A DNA stretch of 62,813 nucleotides from Candidatus Geothermarchaeota archaeon (lineage in GTDB: Archaea > Thermoproteota > Nitrososphaeria > Geothermarchaeales > JDFR-13): assembly GCA_015523545.1 (NCBI GenBank), contig WAKB01000003.1, positions 1-62,813 on the forward strand. The letters run 5' to 3'. Below, one piece after another: positions 50,661-59,551 of the stretch. Under the pieces are notes generated by a model. That model was not told where the DNA came from and did no database searches. It was given only the letters and a program-made list of their open reading frames with translations. Position 1 is the stretch's first letter. Each line of letters opens with the position of its first letter. Position numbers and translations under genes: made by a program.

Positions 50661-51603
50661 CTAGGTACTCGGCTACATAGATGGCTATCGCCCTGGATAG
50701 TGGTGGCGGCACCGACTCCCCGACCTGGTTATACTGGTCCTCTATGGGGCCTTGGAAGACGTGGGTGTCTGGGTAGCCCATTAGCCTAGCCTGCTCCCTA
50801 ACCGTGAGCAACCTATCCTCATATGGATGTATGAATCGGCTCTTCCCCATGACCGTCGGTGCCTGCTTCCTGGGGTGTAGCCTGATGTACTGCTTATACT
50901 CCCTATTTGTCCCTCCCCTGAAGAACTCTAGGGCCTCTCCCCACCTTACCCTGGCTATCCTCCCCTGGAACCTCTTGGGCGGGTTGATATACCTATGGTT
51001 GGGTATCTCGTTAGGTAGCCTTGGGTCTGGGAGGCCATCTAGGGCCTCTTCAACCGTGGGCGCTCCGCCGGTCTTCCTAGGCTTTATCCTTATGTTTGAG
51101 ATGAATATCCTCCTCCTATGGCTTGGGTTGCCGTAGTCGGCTGCGTTGAGCCTGTTGAAGTATACCTCTGGGTAGCCTACCCTCTCCAGCTCCATCCTTA
51201 TATACCTGGGTATATCTCCATCCATGATGCCTGGTACGTTCTCTATTATGAATATCCTGGGCCCTATATCGCCTATCAGCCTTATCGCCTCTAGGGTTAA
51301 CCTACCCCTAGGATCTGTATAGAGCCTGTCCAGGGGGTCCTCCATGATCCTCCTACTCGCCTTTGTAAAGGCCTCACATGGTGGGGAGGCTATCACAACA
51401 TCTATGCTCCCAACTCCTTCCATCAGCTCGGTGGAGTGGAGCCTCCTAATATCCATGATATACATTCTCTCGGGGGAGATATTCCTCAGGTATGTAGCAG
51501 CCGCTGCTGAGTCCTTCTCCACGGCCGCGACTATCTCGAAGCCTGCCTCCTTGAAGCCTAGTGCGTAGCCCCCTCCACCCGAGAATAGGTCTATCAGCCT
51601 CAT
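50647..51603 (-). CDS. Cytosine-C5 DNA methyltransferase, orphan
   Basis: A 318-residue Dcm-type enzyme. Motif I DLFSGGGGYALGFKEAGF, motif IV IASPPCEAFTKASRR with the catalytic Cys, motif VI FIIENVPG, motif VIII NPSHRRRIFI, and motif X QVGESVPPPLSRAIAIY. ATG 51603 gives MRLIDLFSGG; the frame open to 52035 is antisense to the next gene. No restriction endonuclease lies nearby, so it acts alone or pairs with a distant gene. The recognition sequence cannot be told from the target-recognition region. Confidence 0.92.
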   Translation of the reverse strand: MRLIDLFSGGGGYALGFKEAGFEIVAAVEKDSAAAATYLRNISPERMYIMDIRRLHSTELMEGVGSIDVVIASPPCEAFTKASRRIMEDPLDRLYTDPRGRLTLEAIRLIGDIGPRIFIIENVPGIMDGDIPRYIRMELERVGYPEVYFNRLNAADYGNPSHRRRIFISNIRIKPRKTGGAPTVEEALDGLPDPRLPNEIPNHRYINPPKRFQGRIARVRWGEALEFFRGGTNREYKQYIRLHPRKQAPTVMGKSRFIHPYEDRLLTVREQARLMGYPDTHVFQGPIEDQYNQVGESVPPPLSRAIAIYVAEYLATSS

Positions 51604-51655
51604 GGCCCCCTGTTTAATTCCTAGGTATCTCCTAAGTAATATGGGGTGGCCTGGG

Positions 51656-52120
51656 ATGCTGGTGGTGGTTCTCCACGATGTATATAGCAGTGTGAAGCTG
51701 AGCGAGGCTGTCGACGTAATCCTCGAGTTTGGTGAGGTAGACCTATTCGTCGTCTCCAAGGCGGTGTCCGCGGCTGCACAGTCTGGGGTGCCCGAAGCTG
51801 AGAAACGAATCTTCCAGAGGGGTAGGAGGATGCTCTTCGTCCCTGATCTCAAGGACCTCTTCGAGATCCTACCGATAGGTAGGAGGTATTTCTTCGTACC
51901 CTCCCGCCTATCGGCCGAGAGGTTCGACCCTGCCAGGGTCTCTGAGGAGCTTGGTAGGGGCTCCGTGGCCCTGGTATTCTCGGGTGGTGAGGCCAGCTTC
52001 TCCAAGAAGGAGTTGGAGCTGGGTACTCCTGTCACCCTGGGCTTTGGCTCTGTAATGCCACCTGCTGTCGAGATGGGTATTGCCCTCTACAGCCTCTTCC
52101 CTAGGAGGGGGGAGGCTTAA
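51656..52120 (+). CDS. DUF2122/COG4080-type protein (SpoU/RecB-annotated family)
   Basis: A 154-residue protein I place, with moderate confidence, in an archaeal family annotated variously as RecB-like nuclease or SpoU-like methylase (DUF2122). Features: VVLHDVYSSVKLSEAVDVIL, VDLFVVSKAVSAAAQSGVPE and GTPVTLGFGSVMPPAVEMGI. A knotted SPOUT-like methyltransferase fold would suit the C-terminal gsv.pP.vemg stretch. ATG 51656 has GGTGG upstream; ATG 51641 would be leaderless relative to a TATA at 51612-51618. Divergent from the methyltransferase. Confidence 0.6.
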   Translation: MLVVVLHDVYSSVKLSEAVDVILEFGEVDLFVVSKAVSAAAQSGVPEAEKRIFQRGRRMLFVPDLKDLFEILPIGRRYFFVPSRLSAERFDPARVSEELGRGSVALVFSGGEASFSKKELELGTPVTLGFGSVMPPAVEMGIALYSLFPRRGEA

Positions 52121-52150
52121 TATCCCTATGCCCCTCCATATCTTCTTGGG

Positions 52151-52211
52151 ATGATGATGTCGTTCCAGGATGACCCCTGTAGGGGGTGATTACCAACCCT
52201 GGGGTATCTGA
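52151..52211 (+). ncRNA. Candidate box C/D guide sRNA
   Basis: C box ATGATGA (52151-52157), 12-nt guide TGTCGTTCCAGG, D'-like ATGA (52170-52173, one mismatch), a 12-nt spacer CCCCTGTAGGGG that folds on itself, C'-like GTGATTA (52186-52192, one mismatch), 15-nt guide CCAACCCTGGGGTAT, and D box CTGA (52208-52211). It fills the 91-base gap between converging genes. Weaker internal boxes make it less certain than the candidate at 38788. Confidence 0.45.
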
Positions 52212-53327
52212 CTACAAGGTGTTTCTGAGCCTCCTCAGCATCTCCCTCCTTCTTCTGGCCTCTAGCCCACTGTTCTCAACTGCCTCCCGTATGAAGTCTA
52301 TAACCCTCCTATAGGTTGGATAGTCAACGGGGTATGGGACACCGTCCTTCCCACCCACTGTGAAGGTGTATTTCACAGTGTCCCTCCAGCTGGGCTCCTC
52401 CCCATATACGAGGCTTGATATGAGTGCCAATGCCCTGACAGTGGCCTTGTTGAACCCCTTATACCCTATCAGCTCCTGGTAGTTGGAGGGCTTATCCATA
52501 TAGATCCTCCTAACCTCTTCCCAGTCTATCTTCCGGGGTAGGACGAGCACCTCGCTGGGGACCTTTACCCTATCCTCTATTCCTAACCATCTGTTGAGCC
52601 CGGTGTCGGCCCTCTCAATAAGTCTTTGGAGCTCCCTCTTGAGGGCCCCGTCCCTTATTATGTCGAGCATAGTCTTCTTCGCCTCCTCCGACTCCTTGGC
52701 GGTGAGGTTTATGATGCCCTCCTCATACCTCTCCGTCATGATAGCTATGTGGGGCTCTGTCAGGCTAGGGTTTAGCCCCTCCCTATGGCTCCAGTGGTAT
52801 CTACGGGCATATCCTATACTGGTGTTCATCCCCTGCTGTATAACTATCCATCTCTCACCATCTATGTAGAGGAGTGCGTGGTGGTATATCTCGTAGCCGT
52901 CCTGGAGCATAACCGTGTCGGTCTTCGCCACGGTCCTACTGATCCTTATTAGGCCCTGCCTCTCCTCCTCGGATAGTGACTTGTCGCTCATGACCTGCTC
53001 CGGTACGGATCTACCCTTCCTACCCTTCCCACCAACCAGTTTAATCCCTATGTCGGCCTGGGGGAGGGCCTTCTCGAGGACCCCAGTCAAGACGGTCGTC
53101 ACTCCTGAGGAGTGCCAGTCGAAGCCCAGGGTCGCCCCTAACGCCTGGAAGAAGAAGGGGTTGGCCAGCCTCTCGAGGAGCTCCTCCCCACCGATCTCCT
53201 CATACATATACCTTAGGAGTGGGGTGGCGAGGCTGACCATATATCTGAACAGCTTCGGGGGCGTATGCCCCCCGTGGAGGGGTAGATAGGCTGACCCTGG
53301 CATCCCCAATATATTCACTAACCCCAC
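52212..53327 (-). CDS. DUF763 family protein
   Basis: A 371-residue conserved protein of unknown function found in archaea and some bacteria. Characteristic runs are LPLHGGHTPPKLFRYM at the N terminus, NPFFFQALGATLGFDWHSSG, and VVIQQGMN-like IVIQQGMNTSIGYARRYHW. A helix-hairpin-like stretch (YQELIGYKGFNKATVRALAL) near residue 290 resembles DNA-glycosylase HhH motifs, which hints at nucleic acid binding. The start at 53327 gives MGLVNILGMPGSAYLPLHGG. Confidence 0.85.
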   Translation of the reverse strand: MGLVNILGMPGSAYLPLHGGHTPPKLFRYMVSLATPLLRYMYEEIGGEELLERLANPFFFQALGATLGFDWHSSGVTTVLTGVLEKALPQADIGIKLVGGKGRKGRSVPEQVMSDKSLSEEERQGLIRISRTVAKTDTVMLQDGYEIYHHALLYIDGERWIVIQQGMNTSIGYARRYHWSHREGLNPSLTEPHIAIMTERYEEGIINLTAKESEEAKKTMLDIIRDGALKRELQRLIERADTGLNRWLGIEDRVKVPSEVLVLPRKIDWEEVRRIYMDKPSNYQELIGYKGFNKATVRALALISSLVYGEEPSWRDTVKYTFTVGGKDGVPYPVDYPTYRRVIDFIREAVENSGLEARRRREMLRRLRNTL

Positions 53328-53373
53328 GTCCCCCTTTTAAGACGAGCATAACCCGGCTTTACGGGTGATATCC

Positions 53374-53778
53374 ATGGCGTCGAGGCGTGGGATATCCCAC
53401 TTCCTAGAGGTCGTGATACTTGTGGGCCTCGTGGGTACCCTGGGTATGCTGATCTACAGCGGTGCTCTCGACCTCTTCGCTGGCTGGGGCGATGTTAAGC
53501 AGGTGACTATACAGTCCACATACCTGATCAATGATACGCTGAATATAGTCGTCTCTAACAAGGGCTCGACCACTGTTGAGATAGATAGTGTGGGTGTATA
53601 CTTCATAAACGGGACACTACTTGGACAGGCGAGTGGGCCTGGTAAGATAGGTCCTGGGAAGGTCGGTAAGTTCACGCTCACGGTGCCTCTAGGAGCGTTG
53701 CAGGAGGGTGACCTGGTCGACATCGTGATCTCGACAGGCGACGGCTCGGCCTTCAAGTTCAGGGTTGCTGTGCAGTGA
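53374..53778 (+). CDS. Type IV pilin (archaeal class III signal)
   Basis: A 134-residue secreted pilin. MASRRG then ISHFLEVVILVGLVGTLG is a class III prepilin leader and helix (basic residues, Gly before cleavage, Glu near the start of the helix). The rest is a beta-rich globular domain with NDTLNIVVSNKGSTTVEID. It opens the type IV pilus operon, followed after 6 bases by another small membrane protein. It is probably the major subunit, given the first position. Confidence 0.8.
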   Translation: MASRRGISHFLEVVILVGLVGTLGMLIYSGALDLFAGWGDVKQVTIQSTYLINDTLNIVVSNKGSTTVEIDSVGVYFINGTLLGQASGPGKIGPGKVGKFTLTVPLGALQEGDLVDIVISTGDGSAFKFRVAVQ

Positions 53779-53784
53779 TGGGCC

Positions 53785-54195
53785 ATGGCCTCCAACATGC
53801 TGGGCGAATCCATCCTACTCTTTATATCCGTCTCCCTCCTGGGGATGGGGGTGGTCAGCATATACCAGCCTAGCCTAAACATACTGGGCCTAGGGGCTGA
53901 GGAGGAGGTTAGGGATGGATACTCATATGGATACCATGTCTCGATACTCTTCCTCCGTGACGGCTATCTATACCTCCTCAATGATGGCCGTGAGATCGGG
54001 GAGGTATCAACGATATATGTGGACGGCTCCCCACTACAGCCTCCCTACGAGGTCTATGTAGAGGGGCAGTGGATACTCTCTAGCTCCCTCCCTAAGGGGG
54101 GTATACTGAGGATACCCGTTGCCCAGGCCCCTGGTGAGGTTATCCTACTGGGTGATGGATACGTGATACGTGCCCGGGGTGATGCGTATGGCTAG
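53785..54195 (+). CDS. Pilin-like or stator-like membrane protein
   Basis: A 136-residue protein. MASNMLGESILLFISVSLLG is a short N terminus and a hydrophobic helix; GESILL gives a Gly followed by a Glu at +1 and not the +5 place, and no basic residue, so it is not a standard prepilin. The outer part is beta-rich (YGYHVSILFLRDGYLYLLNDG, GGILRIPVAQAPGEVILLGDG). It resembles FlaF/FlaG-type accessory proteins of archaella in size and layout. It overlaps the next gene by 14 nt. Confidence 0.6.
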   Translation: MASNMLGESILLFISVSLLGMGVVSIYQPSLNILGLGAEEEVRDGYSYGYHVSILFLRDGYLYLLNDGREIGEVSTIYVDGSPLQPPYEVYVEGQWILSSSLPKGGILRIPVAQAPGEVILLGDGYVIRARGDAYG

Positions 54196-56209
54196 GAGGG
54201 GCTTCTCAAACGTCTTGGTGGCCGGTGTGATACTACTCCTGGCAGCCACAATATTCACGGCCTACATGGTCTACCTAGACAGTGGGGCATATAGGGTGTC
54301 AGAGCTGGGACGCTCCGTGGAGAGGAGTGTCTATAGGGCTGGGGAGGAGTTGACCGCCTATCTAGACGGTGGAACAATAGTCCTACGCAACAGTGGCGAG
54401 ACCCCACTCAGAGTGGAGTATCTCGTGGTCCTCAGGAATGGGGAGGTATCCTTCGAGGAGGTGGGTATAGGGCTGCCACCGGGTGGTGAGGACTATATAC
54501 AGGCGCCCCTAGGTGGATACCCCCTCTACCTCATAACTGAGAGGGGCAGGGTCTTCCCACTGGGTGGCCAGGACCCGACTGGTGGGGGAGGCTCAGGCGG
54601 CGTCAACAACTTCTACACCTCTTGGGTGAACGAGACGACCATAATTATACATGGGGATCAAGACCCATTCAACCAGTCTGCATATGAGAGGGTCGAGAGG
54701 CTTGAGCGTGGCATAGCACTCTTCCGGGGTGACGCGGGCTATGCGGTGATAGACCTTATAGAGAACAGGACTCTCTATGAGGGGGTTAGGATGGTCATAC
54801 CTACTAGGGATGGATTGACACTGGCCACTAGTAGGGGTGTCTTTATAGAGGGTGTATACACTCTGTCCTGGAGGCCTCCCCTCTACGTCGGCTACGACTA
54901 CATGGTTCTGGGCGGTGTTAACACGGTTATCGTAGGTGCCGATATAGGTGTATTGACCCTCCCATCCCCAGGTAGGCTGATCTTCAATGGGAATAGGACT
55001 TACTACATGTGGCTCGACGGTGAGGTGAATGGATTGTGGCGCCATGGACTACTCTCGATAGACCCTATGAACATAAGTCTACGGGAGACTTACTATGTGG
55101 ACCTACCAACAAAAATCCTCTTTGGGGACGAGTGGTTCAGGCTACACAATTTTAACGCCTACTGGATAGTTGACGATGGCTCTAAACCGGTAAGGATCGT
55201 TATCACAGCTAAGGATCCCTCCATAACTGGCTGGATGGGTATGGTCGCAACCCTCAGGGAATATCTCTCTGGCGTGTATATAGCCGATGGGATACGCTAC
55301 ACCGATGATGGGTATATAGAGGGTATCCAATATGACCAGGCGTCATCAACGGTTGGTGGGAGCGGCTTCCCCCTATTCTTCAACACCGGCCTACACCAGG
55401 GCCAGGATAGGATGACGTATAACCTGGTTGGTGAGGGGAGGATAGGCCTCCTCCTCCAATACACCATTAGGGGCTCAGGACAGTCAACACTTGGGGAAAG
55501 TAGTATAGTCCTCCGTCTAGAGTCTCAGCAGGGATATGTGGAGCTTTTTCTCAACGCCTCCTGGGACGGTGGCCTTGAGTGGAGTATAGGCCTGGATACA
55601 GGTGGTGGAGCCGCTGAGATCAGGAGTGGGAGTGTCGCATCAGGTGGATGGATACTCCTATCCATATTCCCAGACACCTCTCTAGGCATATACACGGCTA
55701 ATGACCTTGTCGGGCTATACAGCGTCTCGCTCTCCCCACCTTATCGACTGGTGGTTATGAACAGCTCCGCCGCCAGTTTCTCGCCATACATAACAGTGGA
55801 AGTCTTTATGCTGATTGTTGATCCCGAGTCTTGGGTGGTCCATGGCAACTACTATGGATATGCTGTCTCCGACATTCAGAATAAGCCCACGATCCTACTC
55901 CCATACTTCTACGGTGCCGTTGGTATACGCTTCACTGGGGATGTGTACTTCTCTAGCTATGGGCCAGTTGCGGTCTATAACTACTGGGAGCTCCCCAACG
56001 TCTATATGCTCGAGCCACCTATGCACAGGGTAACCTCCCTAAGGGATGAGGATACGGTTGGTGTCTATATCCTAGAGTCTCCATACCGTAGGCTGGATGT
56101 CTATACCGGGCTATACATGGACTGGGACGTCATCCCCTACACAGAGTTCTACCTAGTCGTCTCGATACATCCCAAGGCCCTACTCGTTAGGAAGATGCCC
56201 TATGCATAG
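54182..56209 (+). CDS. Large pilin-like adhesin
   Basis: A 675-residue protein with a pilin-type N terminus, MRMARRG then FSNVLVAGVILLLAATIFTA, followed by a long extracellular part. After about residue 125 a Gly-rich linker (GGQDPTGGGGSGG) leads to a beta-rich region with many N-x-S/T sites. ATG 54182 is preferred; GTG 54170 and GTG 54179 and ATG 54188 are possible. The size is five times a normal pilin, so it probably sits at the pilus tip or is a surface adhesin attached to the pilus. The match to any adhesin family is not seen. Confidence 0.7.
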   Translation: MRMARRGFSNVLVAGVILLLAATIFTAYMVYLDSGAYRVSELGRSVERSVYRAGEELTAYLDGGTIVLRNSGETPLRVEYLVVLRNGEVSFEEVGIGLPPGGEDYIQAPLGGYPLYLITERGRVFPLGGQDPTGGGGSGGVNNFYTSWVNETTIIIHGDQDPFNQSAYERVERLERGIALFRGDAGYAVIDLIENRTLYEGVRMVIPTRDGLTLATSRGVFIEGVYTLSWRPPLYVGYDYMVLGGVNTVIVGADIGVLTLPSPGRLIFNGNRTYYMWLDGEVNGLWRHGLLSIDPMNISLRETYYVDLPTKILFGDEWFRLHNFNAYWIVDDGSKPVRIVITAKDPSITGWMGMVATLREYLSGVYIADGIRYTDDGYIEGIQYDQASSTVGGSGFPLFFNTGLHQGQDRMTYNLVGEGRIGLLLQYTIRGSGQSTLGESSIVLRLESQQGYVELFLNASWDGGLEWSIGLDTGGGAAEIRSGSVASGGWILLSIFPDTSLGIYTANDLVGLYSVSLSPPYRLVVMNSSAASFSPYITVEVFMLIVDPESWVVHGNYYGYAVSDIQNKPTILLPYFYGAVGIRFTGDVYFSSYGPVAVYNYWELPNVYMLEPPMHRVTSLRDEDTVGVYILESPYRRLDVYTGLYMDWDVIPYTEFYLVVSIHPKALLVRKMPYA

Positions 56210-56221
56210 GGGGTGGAAGAC

Positions 56222-57568
56222 ATGATTCTGGATAGGTATAAGGTGGTAGCCAGCTATAGGGTGCCGTCCGGGAGGGAGTATAGGACCTACTTCATGGTTG
56301 AGATACATAGGGAGGGTGATAAGGGATACTACCTAGTCACTGAGCCCTATGAGGACCGCCTCATAGCAGAGGCCATGGATATACTCGCGAAGCTAGAGGA
56401 TATGATCGGCTATGACGAGTCTTTCTTCGAGGATCCCATGGACTACTTGATGGGGCTGTATAACGATCGATATGTGGAGGAGAGTGAAGATGGTGTATAT
56501 GCCCTCTCACTCAGGGGGGTTGTGGAGCATGTCATCATCAAGGAGGTGCTGGGCTACTCATACCTGACGCCCCTACTTGCTGATGAAGATGTGGAGGATG
56601 TCGTCCTCTCGGCTCCAAACACACCTATCCAGGTCTGGCATAGGCGCTACCCGGAGCTTGGGTGGATAGATACCAGTATAACGCCTGGTGAGGAGGAGGT
56701 TAACAGGATGGTTAGGCGCCTGGCGTTCAGGGCTGGTAAGACGATCAGTATCCTACAGCCAGTTATGGAGGGTATCCTCCCTGAGAGGTATAGGGTTACG
56801 GCAACATGGATGGGTGAGGTCTCCCCGAGGGGGAGTAGCTTCACGATAAGGAAGTTCCGCTGGAGCCCGCTTAGACTGTCCGACCTGGTTGCTAGCGGCT
56901 TCATACCTGGCTACCTAGCATCCTTCCTCCTCCAGATGATGCTTGATAAGGCCTTCATTATGATCATAGGCCCCTCTGGGAGTGGGAAGACCACCCTCCT
57001 CAACGCCCTACTCCTAGAGATACCTAGCAACAGGAGGGTCGTGACTGTTGAGGAGACGCCTGAGATAAACCTTATGGATAGACCAGGATGGAAGCCCCTC
57101 TCTACTAGGTGGGACGCGGATCCCGAGGCTGAGATGGAGCGTCTACTGAGAACTGTTCTTAGGGAGAGGGCAGACTATATAGCCGTCGGTGAGAGCCGTG
57201 GAAGGGAGGTGAGGCTCGTCTTTCAGGCAGCTGCCACTGGCCATGGATGCCTAACCACCTTCCACGCCTCGACACTTAGGGAGCTACAGTCCCGCCTAGT
57301 ATCAAGCCCGATAAAGCTTGACAGGGACGTCGCTGGCCTCCTCGACGTGGTGGTTGTCCTCGAGATTAATGGGGAGAGTAGGAGGTATGTGAAGGAGGTC
57401 TACCTCAGGAGAGATGAGAGGTGGCTCCTCCTATATAGTAGGGGGATGCCTAGGAAGAGGTTCTACGAGGCGATAGCGGAGATGTATCCCAAGGAGCTGG
57501 TGTCCAGGGTTGAGACTGGTGAGGAGCTGGTGGTGGGTGTGGATGGCTCTCAGGGAGAGGGTAGGTAG
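56222..57568 (+). CDS. Type IV pilus assembly ATPase (PilB/GspE-type)
   Basis: A 448-residue archaeal secretion ATPase. Walker A is IMIIGPSGSGKTTLLNALL near residue 248, the Asp box is VTVEETPEINL, Walker B is RADYIAVGESRGREV near residue 320, and the His box is TTFHASTLRELQSRL. ATG 56222 with GGGGGTGG upstream. It overlaps the platform gene by 26 nt. It is closer to AapE/FlaI-type ATPases than to the one at 30099. Confidence 0.9.
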   Translation: MILDRYKVVASYRVPSGREYRTYFMVEIHREGDKGYYLVTEPYEDRLIAEAMDILAKLEDMIGYDESFFEDPMDYLMGLYNDRYVEESEDGVYALSLRGVVEHVIIKEVLGYSYLTPLLADEDVEDVVLSAPNTPIQVWHRRYPELGWIDTSITPGEEEVNRMVRRLAFRAGKTISILQPVMEGILPERYRVTATWMGEVSPRGSSFTIRKFRWSPLRLSDLVASGFIPGYLASFLLQMMLDKAFIMIIGPSGSGKTTLLNALLLEIPSNRRVVTVEETPEINLMDRPGWKPLSTRWDADPEAEMERLLRTVLRERADYIAVGESRGREVRLVFQAAATGHGCLTTFHASTLRELQSRLVSSPIKLDRDVAGLLDVVVVLEINGESRRYVKEVYLRRDERWLLLYSRGMPRKRFYEAIAEMYPKELVSRVETGEELVVGVDGSQGEGR

Positions 57569-59132
57569 GCTCTCGAGGATATTCAGCTTTAGCAGTGATG
57601 AGAGGCTCTCCCGATTCCTGGCTATGGGGGTAGCCAGTAGGAGGGAGATGTACATACTAGGAGTAGTTATGATCCTATCGTCGGCAGCCTCTCTATTCAT
57701 AGTGCTGAGGACGCTTGGCGTCGACCCCCTATACTCGGGGATAGCCTCGCTCTCCCTATCTATCCTCCTTCTCCCCCTGCTGCCTAGGATGTATAGGTCG
57801 GTGGTTAGTGATGTCTATGGTAGGTGGCTGGCTAGGGAGGAGCCGATAACGCTCCTGGTATTCACGATATATTCTCGGAGGCTCTCCCTAGAGAGGATCC
57901 TACAGATGTTTGCCGAGGGCTATATAGGCAGGGTGATACCTAGGACCGCTAGGTTCTTCAGATACATACTCGCCCGTAGCTTCGTCTCACGTGAGACTGT
58001 TGACAACGTGTTATCCAGGTCTCTAGACCTAGTCCCCCATGATGGCCTCCGCCGCTATATCTTCAACTTTGTCAGGCTTCGCAGCGTTGGGGGTGATGTG
58101 TATAGCTACTCTAGCCAGGCATTGCTAGACCTTTACCAGGAGCTTAGGAGGAGGTGGATAGGGACGTGGTCATCGATGGCCGCATACCTCGAAGGTATAA
58201 TACTGATCTACGGACTCTTCCCAACGATCCTCTCCAGCCTAGTCTTCGTACTTGGCTATAGGAATACGATTACCGTCTTCACGGTCATGATGATCTTCTA
58301 CCCGATATTCACCTTCCTGGTCTACCTACTCTTCGATAGGTATAACGTGCATGATCCTATAGAGACTAGGCATGGCTTCTCAAGGATCTCCATGCTGATG
58401 CTAGCTGGATCCCCAGCCACTATATATCTGCTCTACAGGTATACCGGTGACATATTCCTATCCTCCTCACTCGTACTTGGCATGTCGCTCCTCCCAAGCT
58501 TCATCATACAGGCCAGGATGCTCTATAGGGAGGTTGAGGAGGAGGCGGGCCTACTAGCCCTATCAACCCAGATGGCCGACCTCATGGAGGGTGGGATGGG
58601 TGTTGTCGAGGCTATCAAGAGGATAGACCTGGGAGGTATACCTGAGCGGCTGGCGAGGGAGGTTAGGCGTATGAGGCATCTGCTGGACAAGGGGCTTGAG
58701 CCTAGGGATTATATGGAGGGTGGGAAGGCCTACCGGCTCTTCAGGATAGCCCTCTCAGAGTCGATGGCCTCTGGAGGAGGGGCCGTCGAGCTAGCCACTC
58801 TGAGGGAGCTTCTTAAGAGCTTCCTCGACGTGAGCCGTCTTAAGAGGGCTGCCTTCTACATCGCGTTGGCCTCCTCGATAGCCGTCCTCCTCCTAGGTGG
58901 GTACTCCCTCAGCATAGTATTTTCGATAATCACATCGGTTGAGGGGGATCTAGCCCACATCTTCATACCTGGCTCGATAGAGACTCTATACACCTATGCG
59001 AAGGCATTCCTCCTCATGGGGAGTATCTACATGGGCCTACTCCTAGGGAAGCTGATATTCGGGAGCTTCCGCAACGTACTGGCGTTGACACCCCTCTTAC
59101 TGACATCGGCGGCCGTCTACCTATTAATCTAA
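57543..59132 (+). CDS. Type IV pilus platform protein (TadC/FlaJ-like)
   Basis: A 529-residue integral membrane protein. Membrane segments are seen near residues 38-80 (ILGVVMILSSAASLFIVLRT), 230-290, and at the C terminus (IAVLLLGGYSLSIVFSIIT and LFIAL-like LLLTSAAVYLLI). Two T2SF-type cytoplasmic helical regions lie between them (LSLERILQMFAEGYIGRVIP; LSTQMADLMEGGMGVVEAIK). This is the full-size two-domain archaeal platform, in contrast to the half-size proteins at 29140-30114. ATG 57543 is the start. Confidence 0.88.
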   Translation: MALRERVGRLSRIFSFSSDERLSRFLAMGVASRREMYILGVVMILSSAASLFIVLRTLGVDPLYSGIASLSLSILLLPLLPRMYRSVVSDVYGRWLAREEPITLLVFTIYSRRLSLERILQMFAEGYIGRVIPRTARFFRYILARSFVSRETVDNVLSRSLDLVPHDGLRRYIFNFVRLRSVGGDVYSYSSQALLDLYQELRRRWIGTWSSMAAYLEGIILIYGLFPTILSSLVFVLGYRNTITVFTVMMIFYPIFTFLVYLLFDRYNVHDPIETRHGFSRISMLMLAGSPATIYLLYRYTGDIFLSSSLVLGMSLLPSFIIQARMLYREVEEEAGLLALSTQMADLMEGGMGVVEAIKRIDLGGIPERLAREVRRMRHLLDKGLEPRDYMEGGKAYRLFRIALSESMASGGGAVELATLRELLKSFLDVSRLKRAAFYIALASSIAVLLLGGYSLSIVFSIITSVEGDLAHIFIPGSIETLYTYAKAFLLMGSIYMGLLLGKLIFGSFRNVLALTPLLLTSAAVYLLI

Positions 59133-59195
59133 AGCCCAACACCCTTTTTACCGACCCTAGATATCAAGATACTTATCGGTGGGAGACCCAACTAT

Positions 59196-59274
59196 GGGCC
59201 CGTAGCCTAGCCAGGACTAGGGCGCCGGCCTGCGGAGCCGGAGGCCCCGGGTTCAAATCCCGGCGGGCCCACCA
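59196..59274 (+). tRNA. tRNA-Arg (GCG), CCA encoded
   Basis: Acceptor GGGCCCG/CGGGCCC, anticodon stem CCGGC/GCCGG with loop CTGCGGA, anticodon GCG (Arg CGC/CGT), T arm CCGGGTTCAAATCCCGG, discriminator A then CCA. It differs from the tRNA-Arg(CCG) at 48594 in few positions, so the two are recent duplicates in sequence. Confidence 0.93.
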
Positions 59275-59297
59275 GAGGTTTATATGGTCTGCTAAGA

Positions 59298-59318
59298 CTC
59301 TATCCCTATAGGATAGAG
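59298..59318. repeat. Perfect hairpin before the tiny acidic ORF
   Basis: CTCTATCC-CTATA-GGATAGAG forms an 8-bp stem with a 5-base loop. It lies between the tRNA-Arg gene and the ORF at 59353, just after a TTTATATGG box (59278-59286), where an operator or a 5' leader structure would be expected. A tRNA terminator is the other reading. Confidence 0.5.
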
Positions 59319-59352
59319 CCTTCAAGTATTGAGAGTGACGCGGGTGTTAAGG

Positions 59353-59502
59353 ATGATGGATTCTAAAAAGGATAGGCTTAGGAGCTTGTTGGAGCTACTC
59401 CCAACTGTTGATGAGGATGAACAGAGGGAGATAGATGAGATTGCTGGTACTCCGTCTGACTATGCTGATGAGGAGTTTGTGGAGTGGGATTTTGGGCGAT
59501 GA
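59353..59502 (+). CDS. Tiny acidic protein, 49 residues
   Basis: From ATG 59353 (or 59356) the frame encodes KKDRLRSLLELLPTVDEDEQ then REIDEIAGTPSDYADEEFVE and ends WDFGR. The charged, helical, acid-ended layout is like the C-terminal half of archaeal antitoxins, but no toxin gene is adjacent and I do not recognise the family. A TATA-like box and the hairpin at 59298 precede it. About 30 bases follow before the end of lysS. Confidence 0.45.
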   Translation: MMDSKKDRLRSLLELLPTVDEDEQREIDEIAGTPSDYADEEFVEWDFGR

Positions 59503-59551
59503 GCCTTCCGGTCCTAATGACTCCTCATAGATAGTCTCTTGGCACAGTGGC

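Noticed and set aside
50647-52035. 462-residue reading of the methyltransferase frame
   Set aside because: The first 144 residues are antisense to the DUF2122 gene and lack similarity; ATG 51603 begins the motif I sequence properly.
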